Shown here: one piece after another, positions 32,752 through 45,470 of the stretch
Layout of the letters: each line of letters begins with the position of its first letter
How positions within the stretch are numbered: position 1 is the first letter of the stretch
Program-made: the position numbers and the translations under genes
The notes under the pieces: generated by a model
The model's input: the letters and a program-made list of their open reading frames with translations, nothing else
Told to the model about the DNA's origin: nothing
Database searches by the model: none
Assembly (NCBI GenBank): GCA_945787845.1
Contig: CALZJH010000006.1
Coordinates: forward strand, 124,001 to 188,000
DNA length: 64,000 bases
Origin: an uncultured Woeseiaceae bacterium
GTDB taxonomy: Bacteria > Pseudomonadota > Gammaproteobacteria > Steroidobacterales > Woeseiaceae
Reading direction: 5' to 3'

Positions 32752-35700
32752 ATGAAACACAAATCTCGATTTATTGGATCGACTCTCGCGGCATTCAAGC
32801 AGGTCTCGATCGCGGCATTTGCCGCCGTCGTGCTGCTCGCCGCACCTGTTGCGTCAAACGCACAGGAAACGACGACCGCAGTCCGCGGTGTCGTCACGAC
32901 ACCTGACGGCGGACCTGCTGCAGGACAGTCGGTCACTATTACTGACACACGAACCGGCTCGTCCCGGTCTGTCACGACGAACGACAGTGGCGCGTTCAAC
33001 GTTCGCGGCCTGCCCGTCGGCGGTCCGTACACGATCGTTGTGCGCTCGTCGCAGTACCAGGATGCTCGCGTAACAGACGTCTACACGAACCTGTCCGCGG
33101 CTGCGCAATTCAACATTGCACTGGGTGTTGCCGATGAGGCTATCGAGGAAATCGTTGTCCTCGCCTCGGCGGTTGCCGTACAGCAACTTGCTGTTGGCCC
33201 CGGCACGGCATTCAGCATCGAAGACATCGAAGCCATGCCGAGCATCGCTCGCCAGATTCGCGACGTCATCCGTATCGACCCTCGCGTCAGCCTCGGTCGT
33301 GCCGACAATGGTGCGGGTTCGGGCATCAACTGCCTGGGTGGCGCACCGCGTTCCAACGCCATCACGATTGACGGCGCAGTCGCCAATGACGGATTCGGCC
33401 TGAACGAAGGCACGGGCACGTCGGCACGCTTCGCATTTCCGATCCCCTATGACACGGTTGCCTCGGCATCCGTCGAATTTGCCCCGCTCGATGTGCAGTA
33501 CAGCCAGTTCACGGGCTGTGCCATCAACATCGTTACCAAGCCGGGCTCCAACGAGTTCCACGGCTCACTGTTCTACCTGTACAACGAAGACGGCATGACG
33601 GGCAAGAAACTCAATGGTGACACGGTTATCACCGACCCGTTCGAAGACAAGAACTTCGGTTTTGACTTCAGCGGCCCGATCATCAAAGACAAGCTGTTCT
33701 TCACGGTTGCTTATGAAGAGACGGACGAAGGTGGCGTACAGAACTCCGGCCCGATTGGTGGCGGATTCGCCAACGAAGACTGGCTGACGGTGGCGGAAGC
33801 TAACGAGATCGCTGGCATCCTCTCCAGCCAGTACGGCCGCGATGTCGGCCCGATCGTCAGGACCCTGCCGCAGACGAGTGAACGCTGGTTTGCCCGTTTC
33901 GACTGGAATATCAACGACTATCACCGCGCCGAGCTGACGTATACGCAGCTCGAAGAACTGAACCTCGATCCCGACGACCTCGGGTTCAACGGCTTCTCGT
34001 TCCGCGATAACTTCGAGTTTGAAGGTATCGAGCAGGACACGCTGTCAGTGCGCGTCTTCTCGAACTGGACCGACAACTTCTCGACCGAGTTCCGTTACTC
34101 GACGTTTGACGTGACGGACATCCAGGGACCAGCCGGTGGCGGTGAAGCACAGGATCCGAACCCGATCGTTCGTATCCAGGTCGAAGATGGCGACGGCGAC
34201 AACGCCCTGATCAGTGGCCCGGGCTTCTTCCGCTCTGCCAACGACCTGCAGTACACGGTCGACCAGCTCAAACTGTCGGCTGACTACGTCATCGGCGATC
34301 ACACGCTGACCTTCGGCTTCGAGCAGGAAACACGCGACATCTTCAACCTGTTCATCCCGAATGCGACGGGTACGATCACGTTCGACAGCACCGCCGATCT
34401 GATGGCTGGTACGGCCAGCGGCATCAATTTGAACGGCTCGTTTACCCAGATTGCCGCCGACGCCGCCGCGACCTTCGAACGCGACATCAACAGCTTCTAC
34501 CTCCAGGACGAGTGGCAGATCAACGACGCATTGACCTTGATCGCCGGTGTGCGCTTCGATGAGTACAAGTCAGACGATTTGCCGGTCGCCAACCCGGTAT
34601 TCCAGCAGCGTTACGGTTTCTCGAACCAGCAGACCTTTGACGGACTGGAAATCGTGCAGCCGCGTGTCGGCCTGACATGGGACCTGCCGTCGAACTCGCT
34701 CGGCGAGACGCAGCTTAGCTTCGGCTACGGAGTATTCGGTGGCGGTGACCCGACCGTGCACTTTGCCAATGCTTACCAGAACTTTGGTGGCGCGATCGGC
34801 TTTGGTGCGGACTTCAGCTCCGCTTGTGCCAGTGATCCTGACGTACTGCAGGTCACCGATGGCTCCGGCCAGTTCACGGGTCTGCCTGACTGCATCCGCC
34901 AGGCTGCAGCCGACAGTGCCAATGCCAACACGGGTGCGGTTGCGGCGGTCGATCCTAACTTCGACCTGCCGTCCAACCACCGCTGGAGCCTCGGCATGAA
35001 CCATGTCATGTCGTCCGACAACGCATGGCTTGACGGCTGGGAGATCCAGGCTGACTACATCTACACGGATCACAAAGATGCCGTCGACTGGGTTGACCTG
35101 CGACTGACGCCGAACGGTGTACTTCTGCCTGACGGCCGCCAGCAGTTCTTCGAAGTAGATCCGCTGCTGCCTGGATGTACCGCGACGTTCAACGGCATTC
35201 GCCAGGGATTCAGCAACGCCGGCACCAACGGCGGACCGTGTGATGATACGCGCAACAGCAACCAGGACGTGCTGATGACTAATGGTGTCGAGGGATCGAC
35301 CAAGTCGTTCTCTCTCCAGTTGGCGCGCGATCTCGACTTCACGGACAGAACGTCCCTGAACATCGGCCTCGGCTACGCATGGCTGGACGCAGAGGTTGGC
35401 AACCCGGTCAACAGCTCAACGGCCGGCTCGAGCTACGAGGAAGTTGCCAAGTTCACCATCAACAACAACACGCTGGGACCGGCGCTGTGGGCCAACGAAC
35501 ACAACTTTGTGCTTCGTGCCAGCCTCAAGCACTACTGGAGCGACGACAATGCGACCTCGATCGCCATGTTCTTCCAGCGCCGTTCCGGTCGTCCGTTCAG
35601 CTACACGTATGAGGACGACACTGTTGAAGAGTACTTCGGCGATTCGGATGACGAAGAGAGCATCCTGATCTATGTCCCGACAGGCCCGACCGATCCGTTG

Positions 35701-36120
35701 ATGGATTTCTCGAACCTGTCGCAGGCTGAGATCGACGGACTGTTCGACTTCTTCGACGCCACAGGCCTGAGCGCGTATGCCGGTGGCATCGCGCCGAAGA
35801 ACGGCTTCAACTCGCCCTGGAGCTCGGACCTCGATATGCGCATCTCGCAAGACATCGGCTTGTGGAAAGAGCACCAGGTACAGATCTTCCTCGACATCGA
35901 GAATGTCCTGAACCTGTTCTCGGATGACAACAACAAGCGTTACGCCGACACCGGCGACATCCAGGAAGGTGTTCGCGTTCTTGAAATCAGCGAAAGAGAC
36001 CCTGACGCGATCAACAACACCGCGCAGTACGAGATCACCCGCTGGTACGACGAAGGTCAAAACCGCGACGTCGACGACTCCGTCTGGCGTCTGCAGTTGG
36101 GTATCCGTTACAAGTTCTAG
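32752..36120 (+). CDS. Oar-like TonB-dependent receptor with N-terminal carboxypeptidase-regulatory-like domain
   Basis: The 1122-residue outer-membrane protein has a signal peptide ending near ASNAQE, a carboxypeptidase-regulatory-like beta-sandwich at about residues 43 to 125 (VRGVVTTPDGGPAAGQSV, GAFNVRGLPVGGPY), a plug with ITIDGAV and FAFPIPYDTVASASVEFAPLD, and a large beta-barrel ending in LQLGIRYKF. This layout is that of Oar-type receptors, often linked to uptake of peptides or large molecules. Its ligand cannot be read from the sequence. A strong terminator follows directly, so it is transcribed alone. Confidence 0.92.
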   Translation: MKHKSRFIGSTLAAFKQVSIAAFAAVVLLAAPVASNAQETTTAVRGVVTTPDGGPAAGQSVTITDTRTGSSRSVTTNDSGAFNVRGLPVGGPYTIVVRSSQYQDARVTDVYTNLSAAAQFNIALGVADEAIEEIVVLASAVAVQQLAVGPGTAFSIEDIEAMPSIARQIRDVIRIDPRVSLGRADNGAGSGINCLGGAPRSNAITIDGAVANDGFGLNEGTGTSARFAFPIPYDTVASASVEFAPLDVQYSQFTGCAINIVTKPGSNEFHGSLFYLYNEDGMTGKKLNGDTVITDPFEDKNFGFDFSGPIIKDKLFFTVAYEETDEGGVQNSGPIGGGFANEDWLTVAEANEIAGILSSQYGRDVGPIVRTLPQTSERWFARFDWNINDYHRAELTYTQLEELNLDPDDLGFNGFSFRDNFEFEGIEQDTLSVRVFSNWTDNFSTEFRYSTFDVTDIQGPAGGGEAQDPNPIVRIQVEDGDGDNALISGPGFFRSANDLQYTVDQLKLSADYVIGDHTLTFGFEQETRDIFNLFIPNATGTITFDSTADLMAGTASGINLNGSFTQIAADAAATFERDINSFYLQDEWQINDALTLIAGVRFDEYKSDDLPVANPVFQQRYGFSNQQTFDGLEIVQPRVGLTWDLPSNSLGETQLSFGYGVFGGGDPTVHFANAYQNFGGAIGFGADFSSACASDPDVLQVTDGSGQFTGLPDCIRQAAADSANANTGAVAAVDPNFDLPSNHRWSLGMNHVMSSDNAWLDGWEIQADYIYTDHKDAVDWVDLRLTPNGVLLPDGRQQFFEVDPLLPGCTATFNGIRQGFSNAGTNGGPCDDTRNSNQDVLMTNGVEGSTKSFSLQLARDLDFTDRTSLNIGLGYAWLDAEVGNPVNSSTAGSSYEEVAKFTINNNTLGPALWANEHNFVLRASLKHYWSDDNATSIAMFFQRRSGRPFSYTYEDDTVEEYFGDSDDEESILIYVPTGPTDPLMDFSNLSQAEIDGLFDFFDATGLSAYAGGIAPKNGFNSPWSSDLDMRISQDIGLWKEHQVQIFLDIENVLNLFSDDNNKRYADTGDIQEGVRVLEISERDPDAINNTAQYEITRWYDEGQNRDVDDSVWRLQLGIRYKF

Positions 36121-36140
36121 AACTTTAGCGTTGTAACAAG

Positions 36141-36170
36141 AAAGGGCGGCCCTCGGGCCGCCCTTTTTTT
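36141..36170 (+). terminator. Rho-independent terminator
   Basis: A nine-pair stem GGGCGGCCC / GGGCCGCCC with a two-base loop, extended by AAA/TTT, is followed by seven T residues. It lies 24 bases after the receptor stop and 15 bases before the end of the convergent nucleotidase gene. The A-run on the other side may let it work in both directions. Confidence 0.92.
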
Positions 36171-36184
36171 GTGGTGCCCACTAC

Positions 36185-37774
36185 CTAATTGAAGCAGGGC
36201 TCCTTGCTTTCCAGCAGTTCGTGGTAGCGGCGATTCTCCCGCGTGACCGCCTCACCCACACTTTCACCGCTCCCCTGGGCGCGCAGGATCTCATCGAGCA
36301 CCAGGTACTTTAGTTCCGATCCGGGCCGTGAGGCAAAGCGATCTTTCGGAATCTCGTACCCGTCACCGCCACCGTACAGAAAGTCAGGTATCACGAGAAC
36401 GTATTCCCGGTCAGCCTCGATCTCCTGCCAGCCATCACCCGACGGGACCTGCAAGCTGACGATGCGATCGAACTCCTTGCGGCTGCGATCGACACAAACG
36501 CGGAAACCGGAAACCTGCGGGAAGTAGCCCTGTGCCTCCGGGCCGCCGCGATAACCGGCCTCCAGAATGCGCTTGAATTCGGCCCCGGTCACGGTCATGT
36601 ACCTGAGGAAAGAGCTGAAGCCGAATGTTCGGCCGACATCCTCGAAGCGAATATCGTCCTCGATAAAATCATCAATGCGCAGCGTACCGCTGTTGATAAA
36701 AGCGAAGTCCGTCGGCGGATCGCCGAAGGCCTTGCGCATCAGGTCAGTGACGAAATTGCCCCAGCTGGTCTCGCTGCTGCGAATCGTCTCCTCGCGCACA
36801 TCCATGCGGTGTGCCGCAGTACCGATACGTGCCTCGAGGATAGGGAATTTCGCGACCAGCTGTCCACGCCATTTGTTCGCCAGCACCTCGTATTCGGGGT
36901 CAAAGGCGATCGATTCGTCGATGACGACGCTTTGCTCATTCACGACGTAGCCGTCGCTCTCCGTGAAATCGACGTCAATACGCCAGATGACCCTGGCATT
37001 CGATGCACCTTTCATCACGATCGCGGAGTCCGCGACCTTGCTGTACTGCAGCTCGTGCTCATGCCCGCCCACGATGAACGCGAGATTCGGGTAGTCGGCC
37101 TGCAGTTTCGCAATCTCGACGTCGTGCCACATGTGAATATGCGTCACGCCGATGATCAGGTCGACACCGCGCGCATCGAGCGCCGCAATAGCGCGCTCGG
37201 CCGCTTCCAGGTAGTCAGGGTCGATGTCGACATAGTCCCGCATATTGCCGCCGTCGCCGCCGTGCAGCGTTACCGAAAACACCCCCACGGTCTTGTCGCC
37301 GGACTGAAAAACAAAGCCCGAACGCAACATCGCGTCTGCCTCGGCATCGCCCGTCTTGAGAGAATAGTTGTCGCCCAGCCACTCGAAGTGAGATGCATGC
37401 AGGGCTGCCACGAGCTGCTCGGGTCCGCGGGGGTCAAACTCATGATTGCCCGCCACCGCATAGAGCGGCGCGACGGCATGCATGAAGTTCATTGCGTCGA
37501 CCATCTGCAGGCCATCCCAGAGCTGGCTCTCGAGCGACGGGTAAAGGAAATCGCCGCCGTGCAGGATGCGTACGTCGCGGCCCTGCGCCTTTGCCTCGCG
37601 CACGAGGGTGAGGACACGGCTGATACCGCCGGCGGTGCGGTCCTCGACAGCGTCGATGCGATAGGTGTCGTTGAGGTGGAAAAACGTCAGTCCGGATGAC
37701 TGCGTCGCGGGGGCCGTTGCGCAGGCCGAAACGAACCATACGAGTACGGCAAACAGTACAGTGATTTTTTTCAT
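36185..37774 (-). CDS. 5'-nucleotidase/phosphodiesterase-family lipoprotein (UshA-like)
   Basis: The 529-residue protein begins with a lipoprotein signal (FVSAC, Cys18). Residues about 28 to 280 form the metallophosphatase domain (FFHLNDTYRID, LHGGDF, VAGNHEFD, GVTHIH, GGHEHE); residues about 340 to 510 form the nucleotidase C-terminal domain (FINSGTLRI, YMTVTGAEFKR, YGGGDGY). It should release phosphate from nucleotides outside the inner membrane, making nucleosides for the NupC carriers. The first metal motif has Tyr where many relatives have His (NDTY versus NDTH), a known-type variation. Its start is only 22 bases from that of the divergent acid phosphatase. Confidence 0.88.
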   Translation of the reverse strand: MKKITVLFAVLVWFVSACATAPATQSSGLTFFHLNDTYRIDAVEDRTAGGISRVLTLVREAKAQGRDVRILHGGDFLYPSLESQLWDGLQMVDAMNFMHAVAPLYAVAGNHEFDPRGPEQLVAALHASHFEWLGDNYSLKTGDAEADAMLRSGFVFQSGDKTVGVFSVTLHGGDGGNMRDYVDIDPDYLEAAERAIAALDARGVDLIIGVTHIHMWHDVEIAKLQADYPNLAFIVGGHEHELQYSKVADSAIVMKGASNARVIWRIDVDFTESDGYVVNEQSVVIDESIAFDPEYEVLANKWRGQLVAKFPILEARIGTAAHRMDVREETIRSSETSWGNFVTDLMRKAFGDPPTDFAFINSGTLRIDDFIEDDIRFEDVGRTFGFSSFLRYMTVTGAEFKRILEAGYRGGPEAQGYFPQVSGFRVCVDRSRKEFDRIVSLQVPSGDGWQEIEADREYVLVIPDFLYGGGDGYEIPKDRFASRPGSELKYLVLDEILRAQGSGESVGEAVTRENRRYHELLESKEPCFN

Positions 37775-37796
37775 GTTGGCATGCTAACCTGAATTT

Positions 37797-38600
37797 ATGA
37801 TGACGACACGTATGTTGGCGGCCACGACCGCCCTGACAATGCTCGCGGCCTGTGCCGTCGAGGTACCCACCCATGTGCCCGAAAAGGATCTTGCCCATGC
37901 CTGGGTGAAGCATTCGTCGGATTACGAGGCACTGACCCGGCAGGTTTACGCAGTCGCGACACGCGACCTGGAGCGTTTCATTTCTGATACGTCGTGGTCC
38001 GCATTGCCCGGCCAGACCGGCGCCGACGATATGCCGCCTGCCGTAATTCTCGATGTCGATGAGACCGTGATCAACAACGTCGCCTTTCAGGTCGGGTTCG
38101 AGCGCCCGTTCAGCGATCGCAAGCTGGAGATGTGGGATCGTGAACACGTAGCCGAGCCGGTGCCTGGCGTCATTGAGTTCATCAAGGCAGCGCAAGCCGC
38201 AGACGTCGCGGTTTTTTACCTGACGAATCGTCCCTGCGAGAAGTACGAGGACGAGGAAGCCGCCTGTCCGCAGAAACAGACGGTCATCGACGGCATTCGG
38301 GAACTGGGGCTCGACGTCGAGCCGGAGTTCGTCTCGCTGTCCTACGAACGCCCCGAGTGGACGAAGGAAAAGCTGATCCGCCGTGAAGCCATCGCGGAGA
38401 ATTTCCGCATCATCATGCTTATCGGTGACGACTTCGCCGACTTCGTCGCCTGCGCACGCAGCTCCTTCCATCCGCCCTGCACCGAGCCCGCAACGCGGGC
38501 GAGCCGCGCGGCGGACGTCGACAAGTATGCACGTTACTGGGGCAACGGCTGGTACATCCTGCCGGGCCCGATGCACGGTTCGTGGACGACGGCACGCTAG
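37797..38600 (+). CDS. HAD-family acid phosphatase lipoprotein, e(P4)/class B-like
   Basis: The 267-residue protein has a lipoprotein signal (TMLAAC, Cys19) and a HAD domain with the nucleophile motif AVILDVDETVINN, FYLTNRPC as motif II and IGDDFADF as motif IV. This matches the e(P4)-type outer-membrane 5'-nucleotidases/acid phosphatases, which dephosphorylate NMN and nucleotides. Starts at 37797, 37800 and 37812 are all possible. It is divergently paired with another nucleotidase lipoprotein, so both would strip phosphate from nucleotides at the surface. Confidence 0.87.
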   Translation: MMTTRMLAATTALTMLAACAVEVPTHVPEKDLAHAWVKHSSDYEALTRQVYAVATRDLERFISDTSWSALPGQTGADDMPPAVILDVDETVINNVAFQVGFERPFSDRKLEMWDREHVAEPVPGVIEFIKAAQAADVAVFYLTNRPCEKYEDEEAACPQKQTVIDGIRELGLDVEPEFVSLSYERPEWTKEKLIRREAIAENFRIIMLIGDDFADFVACARSSFHPPCTEPATRASRAADVDKYARYWGNGWYILPGPMHGSWTTAR

Positions 38601-38624
38601 GGCCTGTTAGCACTAATTCAGGCC
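38601..38624 (+). terminator. Hairpin at the 3' end of the acid phosphatase gene
   Basis: GGCCTG TTAG, a two-base loop, CTAA, two unpaired T and CAGGCC form an imperfect hairpin directly after the TAG stop. There is no T-run of note, so termination is uncertain. Its left arm, with the preceding stop, is a 13-base exact copy of part of the palindrome at 18888-18911. Confidence 0.45.
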
Positions 38625-38677
38625 GTTTCGCTGTTATGATTGGAGTATAGAAAACAAGAACATCCGAAGGGGGACTC

Positions 38678-39548
38678 ATGTCCAAGGTTAAGTGCGGCCT
38701 GATTCAGATGGCGCTCAAGGGCGACGGCAATATGCGACCCGCGGAGATTCGCGACCGCATGATCGAAGCCCATATTCCGTACATCGAGGATGCCGGCAAA
38801 CAGGGTGTCCAGGTGCTGTGTTTCCAGGAAGTGTTCACCCAGCCCTACTTCTGCCCGAGCCAGGATCGCAAATGGTACGCAGCGGCTGAGAAAATCCCGG
38901 ATGGACCGACAACGCAGCTCATGCAGGAGTATGCGAAAAAGTACAACATGGTCATCGTGGTCCCGATCTACGAAGAGCACATGACGGGCGTGTACTACAA
39001 CACTGCCGCCGTCATCGACGCCGACGGCAAATACCTCGGCAAGTATCGCAAGACCCACATTCCCCAGGTCGATCCCGGCTTCTATGAGAAGTTTTTCTTC
39101 AAGCCCGGCGACCTCGGCTATCCCGTGTTCGAAACCGCCTACCTGAAGCTCGGCGTCTACATTTGCTACGACCGGCACTTCCCGGAAGGCTGGCGTGCGC
39201 TGGCCCTGAACGGCGCGGAATACATCGTGAACCCCTCGGCAACCGTGGCAGGACTCAGCAAGTACCTGTGGGAGCTCGAGCAACCGGCATCGGCCGCGGC
39301 CAACGGCGTATTCATCGGCGCCATCAATCGCATCGGTACCGAGGAGCCCTGGGCTTCGACGCACAACATGGGTGAGTTCTACGGGTCCAGCTACATCGTC
39401 AATCCGCGCGGCGCCATCGAGGCGCAGGCGAGCTACGGCGACGACGAGCTGCTCGTGCACGAAATCGATCTCGACATGGTGCGCGAGGTTCGGGATACGT
39501 GGCAATTCTTCCGCGACCGCCGCCCGGAGACCTACGGTCCCCTGACCG

Positions 39549-39556
<8 letters not shown>
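38678..39556 (+). CDS. Beta-ureidopropionase (nitrilase superfamily)
   Basis: The 292-residue cytoplasmic enzyme hydrolyses N-carbamoyl-beta-alanine to beta-alanine, ammonia and CO2, the last step of reductive uracil breakdown. The catalytic triad is visible: Glu in CFQEVFTQPYF, Lys in YRKTHIPQV and Cys in ICYDRHFPEGWR. The last motif and FFKPGDLGYPVF are typical of beta-ureidopropionases. A GAAGGGGG ribosome site precedes the ATG. It is first in an operon whose other members carry the rest of the pathway; the next gene overlaps it by 8 bases. Confidence 0.93.
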
Positions 39557-42481
<2,925 letters not shown>

Positions 42482-42486
42482 TCGAC

Positions 42487-43800
42487 ATGACCGCCGAATC
42501 CGCACAACCTGACGTACGCCCGAGACGCCTGAGCAAGGACGAGATCGAGGCGAATTTCGCCGATCTGCATCCGCCGCTCTCACGCTCGGAAGCATTGATC
42601 GAGGCCGATCGCTGTTACTTTTGCTATGACGCGCCCTGTACCACTGCGTGTCCGACAGGCATCGATATCCCGAGCTTTATCCAGAAGATACGCAGCGACA
42701 ACATCCAGGGATCCGCACGCACCATTCTCCGCGAAAACATCATGGGCGGAATGTGCGCACGCGTGTGCCCGACCGAGGTGCTCTGCGAAGAGGCCTGCGT
42801 CCGCAACACGCACGAAGAGAAGCCGGTCGAAATCGGCCTGCTGCAACGCTACGCAACCGACCCGATCATCGATGCCCGCACGCAGTTGTTCCCGCGTGCC
42901 GAGGCAAGTGGCAAGCGAGTCGCCGTGGTCGGTGGCGGACCTGCCGGCTTGTCCTGCGCACATCGTCTTGCCGTTCTCGGTCACGAGGTCGTGATTTTCA
43001 ATCGCGACGAGAAACCGGGCGGCCTGAACGAGTACGGGATCGCGGCCTACAAGACCGTCGACGACTTCGCCCAGATCGAGATCGACTACATCCTCGGGGT
43101 GGGTGGCATCGAGGTGCGGCACAGCTGCGCGCTCGGCGAAGATGTGCAGCTCCCGGAACTCGTTGATGAGTTCGACGCAGTATTCCTTGGCATCGGCCTG
43201 GGCCAACCCAATGACCTGGGCATCGAGGGCGAAGACAAGGATGGCGTCATCAATGCCATCGACTATATCGCCGCACTGCGCCAGGCTGACGACAAGAGCC
43301 GGATGCCGATCGGCAAGACCGTGGTCGTCATTGGCGGCGGCATGACGGCGATCGATATCGCCGTGCAGAGCCGTCATCTCGGCGCGAGGCAGGTGCACAT
43401 GGTGTACCGCCGGGGCCCGGAGAAAATGAGCGCGAGCGTCTTCGAGCAGGCGCTCGCACAAACCAGCGGCGTGACCATTCATCACCGCGCGCCGCCTAAG
43501 CGCATAATCGGCGACGATCACGTCACTGGCGTGGAGTTCGAGACAGATGACGGCACGTTCGTGCTCTATGCGGACATGGTGTTCAAGGCGATAGGCCAGC
43601 AAATGGAAGGCATCGGCGACATCGCGATGGAAAATGGCCGCATTGTCGTTGACGACGGCCACCGGACGTCGCTCGCCCATGTATGGGCCGGCGGCGACTG
43701 CGTGATCGGCGGCGATGACCTGACTGTCAGCGCCGTGCAGCACGGCAAGCTGGCGGCAATCGATATTGACCGGCAACTGCGGGGTGCAAAGAGTGGCTGA
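42487..43800 (+). CDS. preT: NAD-dependent dihydropyrimidine dehydrogenase, PreT subunit
   Basis: The 437-residue subunit takes electrons from NAD(P)H for reduction of uracil and thymine. Residues about 40 to 110 hold the cysteine-rich iron-sulfur region (CYFCYDAPCTTACPTGI, MCARVCPTEVLCEEACV). Residues from about 140 form an FAD/NAD domain with VAVVGGGPAGLSCAHRL, VVVIGGGMTAIDIA and VWAGGDCVIGG. It corresponds to the N-terminal half of mammalian DPD. The preA start overlaps it by 8 bases. Confidence 0.95.
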   Translation: MTAESAQPDVRPRRLSKDEIEANFADLHPPLSRSEALIEADRCYFCYDAPCTTACPTGIDIPSFIQKIRSDNIQGSARTILRENIMGGMCARVCPTEVLCEEACVRNTHEEKPVEIGLLQRYATDPIIDARTQLFPRAEASGKRVAVVGGGPAGLSCAHRLAVLGHEVVIFNRDEKPGGLNEYGIAAYKTVDDFAQIEIDYILGVGGIEVRHSCALGEDVQLPELVDEFDAVFLGIGLGQPNDLGIEGEDKDGVINAIDYIAALRQADDKSRMPIGKTVVVIGGGMTAIDIAVQSRHLGARQVHMVYRRGPEKMSASVFEQALAQTSGVTIHHRAPPKRIIGDDHVTGVEFETDDGTFVLYADMVFKAIGQQMEGIGDIAMENGRIVVDDGHRTSLAHVWAGGDCVIGGDDLTVSAVQHGKLAAIDIDRQLRGAKSG

Positions 43801-45067
43801 CCTCAAAACGACTTTTCTCGGCATTGAGTCGCCCAACCCGTTCTGGCTGGCGTCCGCGCCGCCGACGGACAAGGCGTACAACGTTAATCGGGCGTTCGAG
43901 GCCGGCTGGGGCGGCGTGGTCTGGAAAACGCTTGGAGAAGACGGACCGCCAATCGTCAACGTCAGCGGGCCTCGCTACAGCGCACTGCACAGCAATGAAC
44001 GTCGCGTTATCGGCTTCAACAACATCGAATTGATTACGGATCGGCCGTTGCAGACCAACCTCGACGAGATCCGGCAGGTCAAGAGGGACTGGCCCGACCG
44101 TGCCATGGTCGTTTCCGTCATGCTGCCGATGAACGAAAAGGCCTGGGCCGACAACCTGCCGAGAATCGAAGACACGGGCGCCGATGCGTTCGAACTCAAC
44201 TTTGGTTGCCCGCACGGCATGTCGGAGCGCGGCATGGGCGCGGCTGTCGGCCAGGTGCCCGAGTACATCCAGATGGCCACGGAATGGGCGAAGAAAGCAT
44301 CGTCGATTCCCGTCATCGTCAAGCTCACGCCCAACGTCGCCAACATACTGCCGCCCGCGAAAGCGGCGCTGGACGGCGGCGCCGACGCCGTGTCGCTGAT
44401 CAACACGATCAACTCCATCATGGGCGTCAACCACGACACGCTGACGATGTACCCGACGACTGATGGTATGGGCACGCACGGCGGCTACTGCGGCGAGGCG
44501 GTCAAACCGATTGCGCTCAACATGGTTGCTGAAATAGCCCGGTCGCCAGCGACCCGCGGTTTGCCAATCTCCGGCATCGGGGGCGTCACCGACTGGCGTG
44601 ACGCCGTCGACTTCCTGGCGCTGGGCGCCAGCAACGTGCAGGTGTGCACGGCGGCGATGGTGTACGGATTCAAGATCGTCGACGACCTCGTCGATGGCCT
44701 GAGCACCTTCCTCGATGACAAGGGTATCTCGCTGGACCAGCTGGTTGGCAAGGCCGTGCCAAGCGTCACCGACTGGCAGTACCTGAATCTCAACTACGTG
44801 GAAAAAGCGGTCATCGACCAGGACCTGTGTATCAAGTGCGGTCGCTGTCACGTGGTTTGCGAAGACACCTCGCACCAGGCAATCACGCACACGGTCGACG
44901 GCGAGCGGCGCTTCGAAGTCATCGACGAAGAATGCGTGGGCTGCAACCTGTGCGTCAGCATCTGCCCTGTCGACAGCTGCATTACGATGAAACAAACGAG
45001 CGGCGACAGCGATCCTAAACTCAACTGGACCGCTCACCCGAACAACCCGATGCGTAACACGGACTAA
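43793..45067 (+). CDS. preA: NAD-dependent dihydropyrimidine dehydrogenase, PreA subunit
   Basis: The 424-residue catalytic subunit reduces uracil and thymine to the dihydro forms. It has the FMN-binding TIM barrel with FWLASAPPTDKAYNV, ELNFGCPHGMSERGMG, LTPNVANI, GIGGVTDWRDAVDFLALGASNVQVCTA, and a C-terminal pair of [4Fe-4S] motifs (CIKCGRCHVVCED, CVGCNLCVSICPV). The GTG start at 43793 overlaps preT; GGGG precedes it. The catalytic Cys region in GCPHG/MSER fits active DPD. Confidence 0.95.
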   Translation: MADLKTTFLGIESPNPFWLASAPPTDKAYNVNRAFEAGWGGVVWKTLGEDGPPIVNVSGPRYSALHSNERRVIGFNNIELITDRPLQTNLDEIRQVKRDWPDRAMVVSVMLPMNEKAWADNLPRIEDTGADAFELNFGCPHGMSERGMGAAVGQVPEYIQMATEWAKKASSIPVIVKLTPNVANILPPAKAALDGGADAVSLINTINSIMGVNHDTLTMYPTTDGMGTHGGYCGEAVKPIALNMVAEIARSPATRGLPISGIGGVTDWRDAVDFLALGASNVQVCTAAMVYGFKIVDDLVDGLSTFLDDKGISLDQLVGKAVPSVTDWQYLNLNYVEKAVIDQDLCIKCGRCHVVCEDTSHQAITHTVDGERRFEVIDEECVGCNLCVSICPVDSCITMKQTSGDSDPKLNWTAHPNNPMRNTD

Positions 45068-45070
45068 CTG

Positions 45071-45469
45071 ATGACCATTGGAAACGAGGACCTGATCAAC
45101 GCCGCGACGGAAGCGCGCAGGAATGCGTACAACCGCTACTCGAAATACAGCGTGGGCGCAGCGCTCGTCGATAACTACGGGCATCTGCACGTGGGCTGCA
45201 ACGTCGAAAACGCCGCCTACCCGCTGGGCAGCTGTGCAGAGGCCGGCGCGATAGGCGCAATGGTGCAGCAGGGCGGCAAACGCATCGTGAAGATCGCCGT
45301 CGTTGGCGGCTCGAGCGAAATAGGCCCCTGCACCCCGTGCGGTGGTTGCCGTCAGAGAATCAGGGAGTTCGCCGACGACGAGACACTGATACTCGCCATC
45401 GACGACAGCGGCGAGTGGCAGGAATTCTCGATCAGAGAACTCCTGCCGGCGTCGTTTCATCTCGACTGA
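45071..45469 (+). CDS. cdd: Cytidine deaminase
   Basis: The 132-residue protein deaminates cytidine and deoxycytidine to uridine forms, allowing the uracil pathway and DeoA to take all pyrimidines. Zinc and catalytic motifs are NVENAAYPLGSCAEAGAI (Cys plus Glu) and PCTPCGGCRQ (two Cys); SKYSVGAALV is the substrate region. The length is that of the small tetrameric type. It begins 3 bases after the preA stop and is the last gene of the pyrimidine operon. Confidence 0.94.
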   Translation: MTIGNEDLINAATEARRNAYNRYSKYSVGAALVDNYGHLHVGCNVENAAYPLGSCAEAGAIGAMVQQGGKRIVKIAVVGGSSEIGPCTPCGGCRQRIREFADDETLILAIDDSGEWQEFSIRELLPASFHLD

Positions 45470-45470
45470 T

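Noticed and set aside
42580-43959. A 459-codon open frame antisense to preT
   Set aside because: PreT iron-sulfur and FAD motifs are on plus; the antisense frame has no motif or ribosome site.
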